Source of the DNA: Macrotrachela quadricornifera
Lineage: Eukaryota; Rotifera; Eurotatoria; Philodinida; Philodinidae
Reading direction: 5' to 3'
Length of the DNA stretch: 64,000 nucleotides
Assembly: GCA_022393335.1 (NCBI GenBank)
Contig: JAJEKB010021302.1
Location: forward strand, 1,379,202-1,443,201
Below the pieces are notes generated by a model that searched no databases, was not told where the DNA came from, and saw only the letters and a list, made by a program, of their open reading frames with translations. The position numbers were made by a program, and so were the translations under genes. Position 1 is the stretch's first letter; every line of letters starts with the position of its first letter. Positions 12,601 to 24,713 of this stretch are shown piece after piece.

Positions 12601-12859
12601 TCAATTGATATGATCTTCATTTCAATGAAAATCATATTTATTTTCATTAGTTCAATCAATTAATAATTGTATAAGATTATCTTCAGAGTCATTCTCAATT
12701 GATATGATCTTCATTTCAATGAAAATCATATTTATTTTCATTAGTTCAATCAATTAATAATTGAATAAGATTATTATGAGACTGATTCTCAATTGTTATG
12801 ATCTTCATTTCAATTAAAATCATATTTATTTTCATTAGTTCAATCATTTAATAATTGAA
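9617..12859. repeat. 94-bp tandem satellite, about 34.5 copies
   Basis: The unit starts ATGAAAATCATATTTATTTTC and repeats every 94 bp (for example 9617, 9711, 9805). Most units differ at only a few positions. The exception is a short window after AAGATTA, which switches among forms such as CGTAAG, GATGAG, GCTTAG, CTTCAG and TATGAG. The unit contains three near-palindromes: TGAAAAT...ATTTTCA, CAATTAATAATTG, and a 26-bp one around ATGATCTTCATT. Stops occur in all useful frames, so it is not coding. Some neighbouring pairs of units share private variants (for example GGTTATGATGAG with a preceding TTTCGATGAA near 11205-11290 and 11395-11480), showing recent duplication of 188-bp dimers. A centromeric or heterochromatic role is possible but unproven. 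Confidence 0.95.
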
Positions 12860-14582
12860 CGGGTGTTTGTTTTTCCTCGTTCAGATATTGCAGAGTTTAG
12901 TTTGGAGGGTGGACTCATGTGTTAGTGAAAGGAGATGCCTGATAATGGAAGCATGTATTGATGGTATGATTCAGAATGGTTGAAGTGGTTTGTTGTAATT
13001 ATTAGAGCTAAAGCTTTTTTATAGGTGCTTCTGATATGTGATGGTTTGTGTCGTGGGAAAGTTCGGAAGGTGTGTTATAAGTGAAGTTTAGAAGGGGGAA
13101 AAGAAATGGGTTGTAAACAAAAGTTATTGAAAATGTGGATGACATGGATGAATCGAAGTGATTTGAGAATTGTTTTTAATGACGGAAGGATTCTTTTGAT
13201 TTACGTTGAATGATATAAATGAATATACCCACGGTGCACTTTATTATTGAATGATGTTTGATTGTTATTAAGGATTCATTTGTGTGATTTGTTTCTCAAG
13301 AGGGAAAATAAGCGAATAATAATGTTATTACTATGGTGAGTCTGTTTTTGCATGTGCTGATGTGAAAGGAAATGTAGCTAGGCTGGTTTTGAGTTAGAAT
13401 AATTGTTGAATAGTAATATGCGGACAGTAGTTCGTTTGTTTGGTCATATTCCACTCAGGAAATATGTTTAATTGACTAAATTTGGGCTGTTATATGCAGA
13501 TGAATTGGATATGGATTAAATATTATATTTATTTCAATGTTTCAAAAGACTTTGTTGACTCAGTTTTCATCTTTTTTTTGTATTACATGAAGCAGAACGG
13601 TTCTGTTTTTGATTGAAATAAAGAGCGTTAATCTTTTTGGATCGAACGTTTGTGTAATGAAGTGAAATGCATTGTTTTTATTGAATAAAATCTAATTAAT
13701 GATTGATAAAAGAAGATGATCTCCTATGGATCTCAGAGGAGAAATGGATGAATTGTCTTTTTTGATAGTTGTTAATAAACTAGAGGCATCAATGTCTTTT
13801 GTTTTCGAGTAACCTTATTTTCTGGTCCCGTGACATGTGAATCATTTGATTTTGGCTAATAGTGTTAAGAAGTATGATTAGTTAATAGAACTTCAACTAA
13901 TGATTGATATATTTAAACGTGTGTTGTGCCTTGTTTTGCTTCAACAACAATCTAAACGGAAACATTTCTCTTCAAAGAACAAGTTAAAAGCGAGCTTTAT
14001 CAATTGACATTTGTCTTCTCTGAAGCATTCAGAGAGAAAAATTGCGAAACTATTTCTTCGTTGGAAGAGATTTTATGTTTGAGATTGGTTAGTGAACAAC
14101 TTATTAAAATCATTAGAAAGTGATAGTTCACTTCAGCTATTCGAGGGACTTATTCTTGCCTTCGACTTATTTTTATTTATCTTGAGAGTAAAGATGAAGG
14201 TGAATGTGAATCTGGTATGCCATGACTTAGATTTTGTGTCAATTAGGATACTCATCAAATGACTATGACCATATAACTGTTTAAATGATGTAAGTTGATG
14301 ACATATAAGTTATTTAATATGTAACAATTCATACGGAGTATAATATCATCAGTATTACTATTACGAACGATTCAATAATAATATAAGAAGAGAAGAGAAT
14401 GAGCAGAATATATTTAAGTCTACAAAAGAAAAATGAAGCTGATTAGTCTAACGGTTTTCTAAGAAAATGAGACAATGTCACTGTGAAGTAGAACAGAAAT
14501 GATTGCAAGAATTATATTGTAATGTGAAAAAAATATAGACTGAAGGTACTATAATTCCATTGATTGCCTGACTCTTGTCATG
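12860..14582. other. G/T-rich-strand non-coding stretch
   Basis: No convincing gene. From 12860 to about 14250 the plus strand is strongly enriched in G over C and in T, with frequent TGTTT and GTGAAG runs, opposite to the flank left of the satellite. Confidence 0.5.
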
Positions 14583-14590
14583 GTACTAGT

Positions 14591-16537
14591 TAGGCACGCA
14601 CCAAAACCAAAGCTGGTTTCAATGTTTTGGTTTCGGCTTTGATTTTGAGATACACATGAAGTAACTCATTTGAAAGTGATAAATCGAAAATGCCTTCCAA
14701 GGATCATTCTTATATTTGTTACCTTGAAAAAGCTTTTCATATAACATTGTATGTAATGAAGTCATTCCTATAATCACCGTGCGCCACTCGGAAAAGTCAA
14801 TTTTCATTGAATTTTTCGATTGTAAATGTGTTAGATAGATCCGAGCGTCTACTATCGAATATAATAAAGTGTGTAGATTTGATAATAAGTTTACAGGATT
14901 TTACTCAACTTCACATTTGAAAAAGATGTCTTTTCAAAATGAAGTGATTGTTACTGATATTTCCGTGGGTATTACATATCTATATAATAATGAACAACAA
15001 TAGATCAGATTTGGTCAAACTAGCCGCTTTGAAATTCTTTCCAGCACTTGTTCTATCTTTGGACAGTGTTATCTGATGTTATCAAACGTCCATATAAATT
15101 TAACCATGTATTCTCTACAAGATACTATTAAGGCTTAATAGAAGTCTGGAATCAACTAATATGACAAAGACACAAAAATGAATAAGATTGACCAACTAGT
15201 TGCCACAAGTGGTCTTTCTCGGATTTTGACATTCAATTGTTCATGGATTTCTGTATCTTTTTCAAACGCAGCGTTTGGGAAGCTAACGAAATGAACGTGA
15301 TCTTAAGATAACAGAAATACTTAGCTTTACAACTTAAGAGAGTCTAATAGTCAAACTTTTAATTTAAGATTTAGCAAAGACCAAGTATTTTCAACTGTAC
15401 TACTCGTTTTTTTGATATTTTAGCAGAAAAACTTTCTGTAAAAACAAATCATTAAAAATTGGAAAATCCATCTTGGATAAGTTCTTGTTCAACTATTATC
15501 TACATTTTAAAATCGGCTTCAGCTTTCTAGCATTTACATTGATGGAGAAATTTATGATGCGTAAAAAATCTATATTTTAATGCCCAATATTAAGTTGACT
15601 TTCAACAGTCTCAATGTTTTGAGCTGACATTTTTAGTATGATATGCCTAGTTCAAGATGTGCTTTCGCTCAAAATTTCATCAAGATTGGATGATGGAAAA
15701 GAAAAATTAATTTTTGGGTGAAGTACCTTCAGTCTACGACATAATAAGAAAAAGTCTACAAAAAGCGAAGCAAGCGTTTTTGAAGGTACGACTTTGTTAC
15801 GATTGCTTGTCCAAATAGTTTTTTTCCTCGTATTCTACTTTATATGCGCTAGTGGAAATGATTTTCAGGAAATCTAAAAGTTCCATACTTTTCATAAGTC
15901 ATATTAAACGGGAAACATTGAAAGATTCTTTTCAGTTTGAAACTATATTATCGAATTTCGTTTGCTTCATTTTTATCGTCTTTAGATCAATGCACGAACT
16001 TCCATATATATACAAACTATTTTTTTGCATTAATTGATTTCGATGTGATGAATTTGATTGATTTTACTCTTTCATAGATGAAAAGATCTACATGGCGACG
16101 TCATTTATAAAATATGAATTTATTTTTCTAAAAAAATTCTGTAAGACTCATTCAAATGCTAACATTTTCTAAGTCTTAATTTCTACTACAGCATTTTTGA
16201 GAGATTACTCCGAATTAAATTTTTCTCTTTTCTCATTCAGAATGTAAAGACCAGATTGGTCTATCCAAATATTATATTTTTACGCCGTATTGTCAAGATT
16301 AAGATGTACTTCGATCTTCACATAACATTTTCATCATCACAAACATATAATTTTTAGAATATATCTACTTCTCATCGTTATATACTATTATATCAGAAGC
16401 TCATTTCGAGATAACAAATAAGATCAGCTTCTTTACTAATATCTCCAAACCCAAACCAAAACTTACCCAAAACTTGATCAAAACCATATCAAAATCAATA
16501 ACTCAAAATGAAAAGTTCTGGCTTTGGTGCATGCCTA
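14591..16537. mobile_element. Degraded hAT-like element (about 1.95 kb)
   Basis: Ends TAGGCACGCACCAAAACCAA (left) and, inverted, TAGGCATGCACCAAAGCCAG (right). Flanking octamers GTACTAGT and GTAGCAGT match at six of eight bases, fitting an old hAT target duplication. The terminal region has several ACCAAAAC/GTTTTGGT-type words (14600-14635, 16445-16495). No transposase could be recognised inside, so it is either an internally deleted or a very decayed copy. Confidence 0.7.
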
Positions 16538-16545
16538 GTAGCAGT

Positions 16546-18552
16546 TGTTTTTAATTTATATTACATTAATATTCTTCTTCTGAATCTTGTACATTGTTTA
16601 TTTGCTTTTATTTTCTTTCATTTACTAGTGAAAATGTTGGCATCTCTTCTTCCAATTCCATGATTATCTCGAATTGTTTTACTTGTTCTTGTTCTTGTTC
16701 CTATAACTGTTTTTGATCTATCCGTTCCATATTATAGTCGTACAATTGTTTTAATTTTTTGTTCAATTCTTCATTCATTAATGCATTCATAACATATTGC
16801 TCTCATTACTTCCTATATGAGTGTCGTCGTTTTTCTTTATAACTGTGTCGTACCTATTGTTACCATTATTGATACTGTTGACGTCAAGGTTGCCAACTGT
16901 TCAGGTTTCGAATGGGATACACTGAAAGTACAGAATCACTGTAAATGGGGTACGTCCATGGGGTACACGATTTTCTCCGTAGTAATCATCAAATGTACAT
17001 AAGAAATCAGTTTTGAAAAGTATTTTTAGTACAAAAAGATCATTTTTAACCCTTTTTCTCCTTTGAGAATAGTATTCAAATTCAAAATCTAAAATTTATT
17101 TCGAAACAAGAAGTTCAATTCACACATAAATCTTTTTCTCTAGATATATCTGTTCAAAATAACAACAAAAATATTCACTTAAAACAAATATCCCCTGGTC
17201 ACAATAGTTAACCGTTAAAAGCCGAAATATCCATTGCAAAGGACATTGTAATAATTGCTATACAAAATGCAATAAAAAGTTTACATAAAAAAACTTAGTA
17301 TTTTTCAGGATTAAGTAGATCTGATGGATCATAGAGAAAGAAAAAACTTAAGCTTAAATGGATCTTAAACAAAAGTATGATTTTTCAAACATTTACTACA
17401 TTTTATTGTCAGTCTTTTGATTTTAATTATCCATAAAAATAGCATGAAATTTTTCTTTTTTTCAAGAGATATCGTTGGGCGGGTTTTCAGACTGATGAAC
17501 AAAACTATTCCACAAAGTTTCAACAGATCTGACGATAAATGACGATAGCATAAACAAAATGTTCTTTGGAAGGGACATCCGATCTTAATCGACTGAAATA
17601 TTTCAACTGTTAAATCATTACTAAACTATTATTTGAGCATTTCTTTGATACATTTTGATCTTAATAAGGCCTGATGTGAATGAGAAGTCAAAGGAGAAAG
17701 TATCTTTTCTTTCCAGTCGTCAAAAATTTTTGATGATTTCTAAACTTTATGTCATTTCAAGTGAATCGGCAATCACTTCATCCATAAAGGGAAATAACTC
17801 GCGCAAATACAAAGTAATTGTTCGCTCGCAACTAGTATTGATCCGATGATACTTGGATAGATCAATATTATAATGAAATGGAAAGTTTATAAGTACTGTA
17901 AAACTGTAATATATTGCTTCATTTCACTGCTGCCAGTTTTAGAAATCCGAAAAGCAGAAGGTATAGTTGCGATATAAAGCTATTTTCACAATTTGTTCCA
18001 GTGTACTAATCAAGAATTGTCACATCGAGATGTGATCTTTGTTATGTTGAATAAAAAAATGCTACTAGCTAACAAATAGATAGAATTATTGAACAAATTT
18101 TCTCCTGATAGTATATTTTCATTTGACCTAATAGCTTTTGACAAACCTTCATTATCTAATAAATATTTATCTATTTCAATACATGATATGAGAAATTTAA
18201 ACTGCCTGTTGATAAAATGATAGCATTTAACTGTTAGTTTGTTTGTGAGTGTTCATTTGGCTATTAATATCAGCTTTTTCTCGGTCATGTACGAAAAACT
18301 CTTGATTACCAGCAATGCATATTGTTTGAAACCAATCGAATTTCTATGCTTTTAAAAATTGCTGATATTCGACGATTTTTAGCCATTTTATGTTGAACCC
18401 ACCTTTCTTTGATTTCTTTTTTCTGATTTAACTCTTGATGATATTAGTGTTTGTTCCCAAACTACCAATACTTGGGTATTAACTCCTTCGCTGTAGTTGC
18501 ACTGTCATTATCACCTATATCTAATTTTTTTCTTTCTGTATATTATTAGTAA
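16546..18552. other. Non-coding stretch, no gene seen
   Basis: AT-rich DNA with short chance frames only (for example 16817-17002 and 17655-17849, neither resembling a known protein). It includes a CTTGTTCTTGTTC run near 16681-16700. Confidence 0.5.
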
Positions 18553-19906
18553 CTAGCGAGAACTCGTGCATACTGTACAGCCGTTATTTTATCAGCGAAA
18601 GGAAGCTTTTCGTCAAGCTGAGGGAATTATCAGAAATAGACTTGAAATATTTATCTCCATTCTATCTAAACAGTTTATTTGCATAGTTTATATTTTATTT
18701 TAAACCAATATATATTTAAAAAAATTTACAAAACTTCTTTAAAAACGATATTTTTCGTTCTTCTTGGTTTAGTCGTTGATGATTTGCACTTTGATTGATT
18801 CGAGAGAGTAATCCCTTGAGAAAGCAACATATATTTGTCCGTGGCTAAAGACCCGTCGTGGTAGAAGTAGTTCTAATCGATCAAGCGTTTGCCCTTGTAA
18901 TTTGTTGATTGTCATAGCGAATGAGTCGAATAGAAAATTGATGTTTGCGTAATTTAAAGGATAAAAATGGATCAGATAGTGTTAAAGTAATTCTTGGTAT
19001 CAGGACTCGCTTTCCCTTGTTAGATCCAGTTGCGACTTCACAGTCAATCGTGTGATTTTTGTAGATGCCTTACAATAAGACGAATGCTATTGCATAAACC
19101 TTGATGAACGTCGAGATTGCGAAGAAGCACAACAATTGCGCCGATCTTAAGTTTGAGTTTATGAGGGAGCATTCCTAGTGGTTTAAGACTGTTCAAAAAC
19201 TTCGTTGGATAGTTGGTTATGTCGTCACCATCTTCACATTCTACTTCATTTACACTTGCGTACAACTTTTCTTTTCCAGGTACTCTTTGAAGAATTTCTT
19301 CATTTACCAGAAAAGAATGTTCATTTTTTGGACAAAGAATTATTCTATTGCAAAACATGGGAATATCTTCTATAGGAATATGTCGACCAGATTACCATCT
19401 AACATACAGAAGCTAGGTAATTCTATTTCATCATATTCGTTTGATGGTAATTCAGCGTTGCCCAGTTTAATCAGCCACCTTGAGAATTCTTCTTCACCTG
19501 GTCCTGTTCGCATATTCTGGTGTAGACTTATAATGTTGAAGTAAGGTCAAATGCCTGAACTTTTTAGAGTTGCTGCAATTAAGTCGGATCTGTTTGCGAA
19601 TCGAATAACTGGAAGAATTTGTCGAAAGTCTCCACTGAGTATCATAACTTTTCTTTTGAAAGGTAAATTGATGTTCATAATATCCTTTGGTAAAATATTA
19701 ACTGTCTTGAAAGCGTAGGATGGAGCCATTGGTGCTTCGTCCCAAATGAAAACTTCCGTATTTTTAATTTCTTCGGCTTCTTTACTATTTGGTCTTATAC
19801 TGGATGTAGACGTTTCCAAGATAGGTACAGGAAGTTTGAAACGACTGTGTATAGTTCTTCCTTAGGGGAGTAAGTTTGCAGCAATTCTTGTCCATGCAAC
19901 TGTCAC
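18553..19906 (-). pseudogene. Helitron PIF1-type helicase, C-terminal remnant
   Basis: Minus-strand remains of the helicase half of a Helitron Rep/helicase. Reading downstream: AWTRIAANLLP (19890s); FIWDEAPMAP, the Walker B region (near 19735); GDFRQILPV (near 19620); then, in another frame, RTGPGEEEFSRWLIKLGNAE (near 19450-19510); NLDVHQGLCNSIRLIVRHL (near 19070); and FAMTINKLQGQTLDRLELLL (near 18870-18930). At least two frame changes plus stops break it. The Walker A region is missing because a TIR element begins at 19908. A Helitron-type terminus CTAG followed by T lies at 18556-18552 on the same strand, preceded by a small CGAG-TT-CTCG hairpin, about where the 3' end should be. Helitrons move by rolling-circle replication; this copy is dead. 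Confidence 0.83.
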
Positions 19907-19907
19907 A

Positions 19908-21009
19908 CAGTGGGCAATCAGGCGGACATGTCGTCAAGTTCTATTTTCCAGCGGTTAGATAGTGGAATGAATACATCTATGGTTTGTATATCTTACCCTA
20001 AAACGGAATCTCCAGAAATCAATAGGAACGTTAGTAAAGCGGATTTTCATGGAACTGTTGATAAATCGGTAGTTTTAAGAAGAACATTGCTTGTCTCAAC
20101 TTAGACAAGTGTTTCAAAATGGAAAACTATGTCAAGTGAATGGCTGAGACACCAGCTATATTGCATAAAAAATGGAGTAGAAACTGGGGGATGAGTTGGT
20201 TAGAAGTAGGCCAAAAAATTGGACATGCCGTATTTTGTGAATACTACAAAGAGTTTTATCCGATTGAGCTGAAACTTTTATTAATTATTCCCCCTTGTTT
20301 GACGTATCATTAGTCATAGCGTCGCCTCGCAAAAGTGAATATTAGCTGTGCAAGAGGTATTGCAAAAAACTAGGCTTCTATCCTGAAATCGCTAGTTTTG
20401 TGCATATAGAATGACTTAAACGTAAAACTAAGGTGATATTCGGAATCAGCTCGCCAAGCTGCATCTAATGGTATATAATAAACGGCGTTTTTTTGACGAA
20501 AACTTTTTCACTTGTATTGAGGAAAAACTTTAAAAATGAACGATACGGCATATTTTGAGCGTTGCAAATAGTTTTCGTCTGATTGAGCTCAAGTCCTTAT
20601 TAATTGTATACCTCTATGTTAGTTTACCGCTGACTATGTGTGCCATATTGTATGGGCCTTTGTAGACTGGACATTAGATCCCAAAAATACCATGATTCCG
20701 ACTTAATGTTTCTTTCTTTCCCTTACTATAGCATCATAGCGAAAAATCAAGACGATATTCGGAACCAGCGCGTAAAACTGCGTCGATTGATATATGAGGG
20801 AAAATAGTTTCCAACAAAATAATTTTTTTTGAAAATTTTGGCTGAGGTCTCCCACAGGTACTTTTTGTCAAAAAAGTTGTTCTTTGAAAACATAGTTTAT
20901 TTCAGTAAAGGTGATTTTCTAAGTGATATATAACCACGTATGAGCTATAAAAAGCGATTTTCAAGTAAGAACGTTACATGTCCGCCTGGTATGCCTAAGT
21001 TGCCCACTG
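19908..21009. mobile_element. TIR element with CAGTGGGCAA ends
   Basis: Inverted ends CAGTGGGCAA (19908) and TTGCCCACTG (to 21009), followed on each side by a matching GGCGGACATGT block. The core contains two diverged direct copies of a ~320 bp unit: TATTTTGTGAATA near 20231 against TATTTTGAGCGTT near 20552, and GATATTCGGAATCAGC near 20435 against GATATTCGGAACCAGC near 20754. No transposase. I see no convincing target duplication. The left flank is a Helitron helicase and the right flank is a GPCR gene, so it sits on a rearranged junction. Confidence 0.65.
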
Positions 21010-21323
21010 TATGTTGTGTTCATTGTCAAACTATTCCTACAAATACAAATAATAATTTAATTAATCAATCAAGAATAAATCATCATGATATATCTTTATT
21101 ACGACAAATAATTTTCATGTTTTGTGTATTTGTTGGAGGATGGACTCCTCATTATTTGTCTTCAATTATCAATGAATTTAACTACGTTGATCAATTTGTC
21201 ACTCTTGTTACATAATTATGGGCTGTATTAGGTACATTAGTTATTACTACTAATTTATTTATTTACAATTATCAATTAAGATTCTATTTAAGAAATAAAA
21301 TTCGACAAGTTTTTAGACGATAA
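21010..21323 (+). pseudogene. GPCR C-terminal fragment (TM6-TM7)
   Basis: The frame reads through a TM6-like segment, IIFMFCVFVGGWTPHYL, in which a Trp-Thr-Pro takes the place of the rhodopsin-class CWxP. After an in-frame stop (TAA at 21213-21215) it continues with a TM7-like hydrophobic stretch and a basic tail YLRNKIRQVFRR, ending at the triple stop 21322-21330. TM1-TM5 are absent; the fragment starts at the TIR element. Basic, Asn-rich sequence before TM6 fits an intracellular loop 3. This looks like the last exon of an orphan rhodopsin-like receptor left as a truncated, stop-interrupted pseudogene. Bdelloid genomes have many such receptors, so I cannot name a ligand. Confidence 0.6.
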
Positions 21324-21329
21324 TAATAA

Positions 21330-21545
21330 TCTATATATATATAATGTCAGGTGTCACGACTGCTCCCTCTTCCATTGGTTAATTTTTTCCACCAATCAGA
21401 TTTGTGGAAGAATTATTCTACTACTATTCGGATGAAACATGAGCATATTAGGGCCACAAGTCAATCCCATTTCCTCGCGGTATTTTCTGGATAATGCTAA
21501 CGGATCTGTGCACACTTATCTTGGATTACACGACATATAGCAAAC
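21330..21545 (+). mobile_element. Helitron 5' end, truncated
   Basis: Begins TCTATATATATATAATGTCAGG right after the GPCR stops, with the TC start typical of Helitrons. It matches the element at 51530-52327 both at its start (GTGTCACG..TG....CTC..CCATTGGT) and in a later block (CCTCGCGGTATTTTCTGG against CCTCGTGGTGTTTCATGG, 52206 onward). It lacks the middle part and the 3' hairpin, so it is a deleted or truncated relative. Confidence 0.68.
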
Positions 21546-22061
21546 TTTATCATATTTCCATCAATATCGCTAATGTATCCAAGATTTAATAAGAATTCTA
21601 TTAAGAACCTTTCAAGGACAAGCATTTTTAAACTTTGCAAGATAAAAAACATTTATAATCAATAAATATGATTATGTAGTACTTCAATATAAATGATAAA
21701 ATATATGAAGTAAAATTTCACGATCATTTTGATTGAATACACATATCTATTCGACAAATTCAATTGATTTTTTCGCAACTTCCAATTAATGAATTTTTAA
21801 GTGGTAAACAATCGAATTTTCGGGTCAAATAACATTAATGTTCTATTCAATAGGATATATTTAAAGATAAATTATTCACCTTTACAAATGATTTACAAGA
21901 AAAAAAGACAGGGATATCTGTCATTGAATATTTGCACTAAAATTGTTTTTTATCATCGTAAATAGCCTAGTTGATAATAAAAATCATTATTACTTGATTT
22001 ATTTTAGTCCATAAAAATCTTTATATTTAACCAATAAATCATCATAATCTCATATAAATAC
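21546..22061. other. AT-rich upstream region of RNase gene
   Basis: No coding sequence recognised. Any promoter of the RNase T2 gene should lie here, but no distinct element can be supported by eye. Confidence 0.5.
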
Positions 22062-22124
22062 TTGTATCATTTATTGATTATATTATTTGATGTGCATTAT
22101 TCTTTACTAAGATTGTTGTTAGAA

Positions 22125-23050
22125 ATGATGATGATCTTAATATTGATTATGATTAGTATTACTGGTAGTACAATGATGAGCATTAAAACAGGTGGGGAAT
22201 CATGTCCATTTCCTTCCCAACTCAAAGCAAAATATGATTTTAATTGGAAATCAAAAAGTGGAGAATGGGAAAATACAACTGCTAAAACTGATTATATGAT
22301 GCTTGCACTTTCATGGTAAGGATTTACCTACTATCGATATTGTTTATCTCTTTTTATAAGATTTAAAATTTGATTAAATGAATATATATATATAGGAGTC
22401 CAACATATTGTGCATCATTATCACAATCATCACGTGATAAAGAATTTCAATGTATTCATAGTAGTACATTTGGATTAATTGTTCATGGATTATGGCCTCA
22501 AGCAGCTAAAGCTTCATCAGTTCGTTTTCATCCTCGGAATTGTCGAAATGAACCACAACTTAATTCAACATTTGTTAAACGATTTTATTGTATAATGCCT
22601 TCAGAAGATCTTATGCAAGCTGAATGGGAAAAACACGGTACATAATCACAATTTTAGATTTTTGAAGCAGTCTGTTAATATCTGGTTTGTTAGTGATCAA
22701 TAGGAAGAGTCTTCTTTTATAATATCTATGATTTTTCGAAAAATAGATAGATTTAGACTTACTATGATGCATTTCATTTTTCTTAAAGTCTATTTCTTTA
22801 AGGTACTTGTTATTATGAAAAAGCAATGGATTATTATATAATAACTGAAAAGATATTTCAAGATATTCGTATTCCACCAACAAATATAATGGATAGTTCA
22901 TCTTCATTGGTTATTAAAGATGCTTTTCTTACTCTCAATTCACCAAAATTATTTTCATCGGCTATTCAAATTGATATGAATTCAAATAATCGTCTTAAAG
23001 AAGTTAAAATATGTTATAATTTACAATTTCAATTTATGAGTTGCACGTAA
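22125..23050 (+). CDS. Ribonuclease T2 family protein, secreted
   Basis: Three exons: 22125-22315, 22396-22637 and 22803-23050, joined by GT-AG introns of 80 and 165 bp; 226 residues. RNase T2 enzymes cut single-stranded RNA through a 2',3'-cyclic phosphate, in lysosomes or outside the cell. Both active-site blocks are present: CAS I as FGLIVHGLWPQ (about residues 88-98) and CAS II as EWEKHGTC (about 139-146), split by intron 2. Both catalytic His and the CAS II Glu and Lys are in place. Cys residues are placed as in the family. A hydrophobic N-terminal leader (MMMILILIMISITG) acts as the signal peptide; an upstream in-frame ATG at 22062 would add 21 residues. It looks intact and slightly short for the family. 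It stands alone, with a Helitron fragment upstream. Confidence 0.9.
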
Positions 23051-23290
23051 TTCGATTTCAAATAACACTAAATAAAACATCCATACAATTGATTTTATTA
23101 AACAATAAATCTTTCGATATTGTGAAATTTTCTCTAAGTAGATTGAAAGATAAAGATTATTACAAATCTTTTTTATTCAATTAAAATAACAATGAATAAC
23201 GAATTAAAATCAATATCATTATTCAAAGATTATCGAACTAAATAGTCGATCTTTTGAAAGTGTTTATAGCTTTTTTGAGAGTTCTCTATC

Positions 23291-23493
23291 GCGGCGCGGT
23301 GCCTTTTCTATGAAAGAAATTTCCACATAATCTGGACGTTAATGTGTGCTGCAAGATAAGGCTCGACGAATCTGATCGACCGTCATGATCAACTCTAGTT
23401 TAAACCGATCACAGCCTTGAAAATTCACAGTTTTTAAAAAATACCATTGCGGTAACGACAGATTCTTAACTGCGATGGATATCTCTGTGTTCT
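23291..23493 (+). repeat. GC-rich dispersed repeat, copy 1
   Basis: Shares long stretches with 24899-25156 in the same orientation, including AACTCTAGTTTAAACCGATC and ACAGCCTTGAAAATTCA. The GC-rich start (GCGGCGCGG) stands out from the surrounding AT-rich DNA. Confidence 0.7.
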
Positions 23494-24179
23494 ATATACA
23501 CAAGTTGATTTGTTATATCTTTGATTTCTTGTCCGTCAAGTAACAAGCAATTGAAGAGAAACTTAACTCTTATGCAATACGAACTTATTCTAATAGTACG
23601 ATTTGATATAGTTTTTGTTGATTTCTATTGACGTAAACATGTGGTATATGTCGCTAACTCATTATTCATGTCACCTTTTTTCTTCTTCTTCTTCTTCTTC
23701 CTCGTTCTTTCAACACACTTATCAAAAAACGTGAGCAGAAAAACGTATTCATTACATTTTGATAGTATAATATTTATGATGAGTATAACAGGTTTGTATT
23801 TTTCTTCAGATTGACAGAACTACTTTAATGTCATTCTAGTTTTCAAAACAGCATCTACATAATCGGATTTTTCAGATAAGCTCGACATATATTCATGTAT
23901 TGTCTGTAGCCGAGACAGGATATGCCCTATTCAAGTAGGAACTTACCGATCCACTGTTGTAATTTGATTGAGTATGTTCTGTTTGTTTGTATACTGTTTT
24001 CAAAAAAAAACTACAAGGATATTTCTGAAATGACTATGAATTTGTGTACAGCAAATAATATCATATACAAGAAAAATAAATAAATTTCACAGATATTTAT
24101 CATATGTCGAAAACTGTGCAGATAGATTTTTATAATATCTTATTAATCACGAACTATCATGAAAATTTTCTTTATAGAA
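23494..24179. other. Non-coding, CTT microsatellite
   Basis: No gene seen. A (CTT)n run lies at about 23680-23702. The stretch precedes the F-box fragment. Confidence 0.5.
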
Positions 24180-24713
24180 TGTCCTCAACAATATCACTGG
24201 AAACATTACCAAACGAACTTCATATTCTAATTTTAAAGTATCTCAATATATATGACGTGTATCATTCATTTTCAGGCCTCAATCATCGCTTTAATATTCT
24301 CATTAAATATAACACCACTAACGATACAGGAAGAACATCTTAAACAAGATATTTATTCAATATGGTCGGAAGCTGAAGAGATGCCTGGTCGATATTTCGT
24401 TTATCCTCAGTTAGATAGTTTTTATAAACGTTTCGAGCGGCAATTGCTCAACACTGAACAACAAGTTATTCATCCTCTAGTGGCTGATATTTGTATTCAA
24501 CATGCATTTAAATTAAACCATTACTTCTTTCACGCAACAGTTGATAAATTACGGCCTACAGAAACAGTTAAAGAAATTGACTCAGAATTTGAGACACACT
24601 TAGCTTTACAACGTGAAGAATATGAAAAGCAAGCTATGATTATTACCAATACAGCTAAACAAATTTGGATGAAATTAGTTCATAATAATCTTCTACATTT
24701 TTGTATTAAATAA
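24180..24713 (+). pseudogene. F-box protein gene, frameshifted
   Basis: The frame from 24180 opens MSSTISLETLPNELHILILK and continues through YLNIYDVYHSFSGLNHRF, an N-terminal F-box (LP.E....I..YL motif) that in working proteins links a substrate to a Skp1-cullin ubiquitin ligase. It stops at 24343. The following ~135 codons, from about 24310 to the stop at 24713, are in another frame: a hydrophilic, Glu- and Gln-rich helical region with WSEAEEMPGRYF and PTETVKEIDSEF. I see no GT-AG intron of sensible size that would join the two, so a small indel near 24300-24320 is likely. Bdelloids have many short F-box proteins of this build. Base-call error is the alternative to a true pseudogene. Confidence 0.62.

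Noticed and set aside
9617..12859. CRISPR array
   Set aside because: The 94-bp units are contiguous and nearly identical throughout; there are no spacers of unique sequence, and the genome is eukaryotic.
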